This document shows, in pieces, positions 6,990-7,854 of a stretch of 7,854 nucleotides of DNA (position 1 is the stretch's first letter; the number at the start of each line of letters is the position of its first letter). The notes below the pieces were generated by a model that was not told where the DNA came from, did not search any database, and worked only from the letters and a program-made list of their open reading frames with translations. Origin of the DNA: Kiritimatiellales bacterium (GTDB lineage Bacteria; Verrucomicrobiota; Kiritimatiellia; Kiritimatiellales; Pontiellaceae); the NCBI GenBank assembly GCA_030588285.1, contig JAUUYK010000033.1, positions 1 through 7,854 of the forward strand. Reading direction: 5' to 3'. The translations under genes and the position numbers were made by a program.

Positions 6990-7614
6990 ATGAATTTAGT
7001 AACATTCCCCACGGGGGCCTACGAAGAAAACTGCACCATCCTCTGGAACAAAAACAACAAAGCACTGGTGTTTGATCCCGGATTCGATGCCCCCGCTATT
7101 TTAAAAACATTAAAAGACAACGAACTCGAAATAACCGCTTATATCTGCACGCACGCTCACGCCGATCATATCAACGCCTTGGCCGAAGTGCATAAGAAAC
7201 ATCCCGCACCGGTCGCCATGCATTCCAAAGATCTCGAATGGGCCTTTGAATCGTTCAACCAGATCCCCCCCCCATTATCCCATTCCCCAGCGACCCTCTA
7301 TCGAAGATTTTCTTCGACTGGAAACCTCCGTTGATTGGACCCTTGGAGACTTCCACTTCCAATGCATAGAAACCCCCGGACACAGCCCCGGATCCTGTTG
7401 CCTTCTTTTTCCCGAAAGTAAAATTCTGATTACCGGCGACACGCTGTTCAAAGGATCGTGCGGGCGAACCGATCTACCCGGCGGAAATCCAAACCAACTC
7501 AAAGAATCGTTGAAGAGATTAAAGCCGTTACCCGAAGATATTCGCGTATATCCTGGGCACGGGGACGAAACCACCATCGGCTATGAAAACACCACTAATT
7601 TGTATATGCAGTGA
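6990..7614 (+). pseudogene. Metallo-beta-lactamase-fold hydrolase (glyoxalase II-like), frameshifted at a C9 tract
   Basis: Two overlapping frames together encode one MBL-fold enzyme. The first runs from ATG 6990 and stops at 7334 after 114 codons; the second carries the rest and ends with TGA at 7612-7614. Removing one C from the run 7265-7273 joins them into a 207-residue protein of normal length for small glyoxalase II/YcbL-like hydrolases. In that joined numbering all metal ligands are present: HAHADH at 55-60 (H55, H57, D59, H60), H131 in TPGHSPGS, D150 in TGDTLFKGSCGRTDL, and H190 in YPGHGDE. Members hydrolyse thioesters such as S-lactoylglutathione or related substrates in the cytoplasm; the substrate here is unknown. 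As written, the first frame yields only the N-terminal half and lacks H131, D150 and H190. The cause may be a homopolymer sequencing error, a true mutation, or slippage. The gene is the last of the gsp operon, 3 bp after gspM. No comparable start signal precedes the second half, so separate expression is unlikely. Confidence 0.88.
7265..7273 (+). repeat. Homopolymer run of nine C at the frameshift
   Basis: Nine consecutive C follow ATC in the hydrolase gene. Read as ATC CCC CCC CCA the frame leads to a stop at 7334. With eight C it reads ATC CCC CCC CAT and continues into the conserved second half. Runs of this length are prone to slipped-strand changes and to miscalled length in some sequencing methods. 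Confidence 0.95.
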
Positions 7615-7622
7615 ACGTTGTA

Positions 7623-7854
7623 TTACCGCGGAAGTTTGATATCGCGCCGAACATATGTCGGCACATCCAGATCCTGATTGTTATGAATCGTCGGATCAAC
7701 ATAGGTAAAACTCCCCTTTCCCGCGGTTTCCAACGGAAGCTCACCTTGCGCGGAAGGCGACTGTCCGCTGAAAAACCCCATCTGAATACTCGCACTACTC
7801 ACCAACGGTTCCTTCCATTGCTCCGCCACTAAAACCATAGCCGAAAGGTGCCCC
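7623..7854 (-). CDS. ftsZ: C-terminal end of a cell division protein FtsZ-like protein; 5' part outside window
   Basis: The frame is open from the right window edge to TAA at 7623-7625, giving about 76 residues; the start lies outside. The first residues (LSAMVLVAEQW) look like the last beta strand of the FtsZ C-terminal domain. A variable linker of about 45 residues follows, with an ELPLE patch, and the chain ends GKGSFTYVDPTIHNNQ then DLDVPTYVRRDIKLPR. The last segment matches the conserved FtsZ tail peptide (acidic-hydrophobic-P-x-aromatic/hydrophobic-hydrophobic-R-R), which in characterised bacteria docks membrane anchors and division regulators such as FtsA. The GTPase motifs (GGGTGTG) would lie beyond the window, so the name rests on the tail alone. 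It converges on the hydrolase gene with 8 bp between the stops. Confidence 0.68.
   Translation of the reverse strand, partial: GHLSAMVLVAEQWKEPLVSSASIQMGFFSGQSPSAQGELPLETAGKGSFTYVDPTIHNNQDLDVPTYVRRDIKLPR

Noticed and set aside
7246..7614. Second half of the MBL gene as an independent gene starting at ATG 7246
   Set aside because: The residues from 7246 to the C run are an out-of-frame reading of the first half, and the protein would lack the HxHxDH metal site.
7642..7665. Near-palindrome CCGAACATATGTCGG inside the ftsZ-like gene as a terminator or binding site
   Set aside because: It is within conserved coding sequence, is imperfect by one base and has no T run after it.
1..7854. CRISPR arrays, tRNA or rRNA genes, insertion sequences, toxin-antitoxin pairs, phage genes
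   Set aside because: I looked for regular spaced repeats, cloverleaf-like segments, transposase motifs and small paired genes and saw none.

Overview
The window looks like chromosome from a Gram-negative bacterium of the PVC group, most likely Verrucomicrobiota/Kiritimatiellota or Lentisphaerota. This is inference from gene content: type II secretion pseudopilus genes, secreted LamG/concanavalin-like proteins, and the C-terminal tail of an FtsZ-like protein ending in a DLDVPTYVRR-type peptide. Planctomycetes and Chlamydiae generally lack FtsZ, which argues for the FtsZ-bearing branches. No 16S gene or other decisive marker is present, so the assignment stays tentative.

Left part (1-2594). 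A 5'-truncated gene on the + strand (1-666) encodes the end of a beta-rich, probably extracellular protein with a concanavalin-like domain. It converges, with a 3-bp gap, on a complete Ca2+/cation antiporter of the CaCA family on the - strand (1722-670). Upstream of that, on the same strand, lies a small secreted protein with a signal peptide and one LamG-like domain (2594-1926). The 203-bp gap between the two - strand genes holds nothing I can support as a gene.

Middle and right (2595-7614). A 283-bp divergent intergenic region precedes a compact + strand operon: gspI, gspJ, gspK, gspL, gspM, then a metallo-beta-lactamase-fold hydrolase. Spacings are 9 bp (I-J), 1-bp overlap (J-K), 17-bp overlap (K-L), 1-bp overlap (L-M) and 3 bp (M-hydrolase), so one transcript with translational coupling is likely. 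GspI, GspJ and GspK are the minor pseudopilins of the pseudopilus tip. GspL and GspM form the inner-membrane platform that links the cytoplasmic ATPase to the pseudopilus. The usual upstream genes (gspC-H) are absent, so the secretion system must be split over several loci or the rest lies elsewhere. The secreted LamG proteins to the left could be substrates, but nothing in the sequence proves it.

The hydrolase gene is interrupted by a one-base frameshift in a run of nine C (7265-7273). With eight C it would encode a complete 207-residue enzyme with every metal ligand. Eight bases past its stop, the end of an ftsZ-like gene runs in from the right on the - strand.

I did not find a clearly new system. 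The best leads are the C9 frameshift, the split gsp operon with its PilM/PilN/PilO-like GspL-GspM, and a repeat-like stretch in the intergenic region before gspI.
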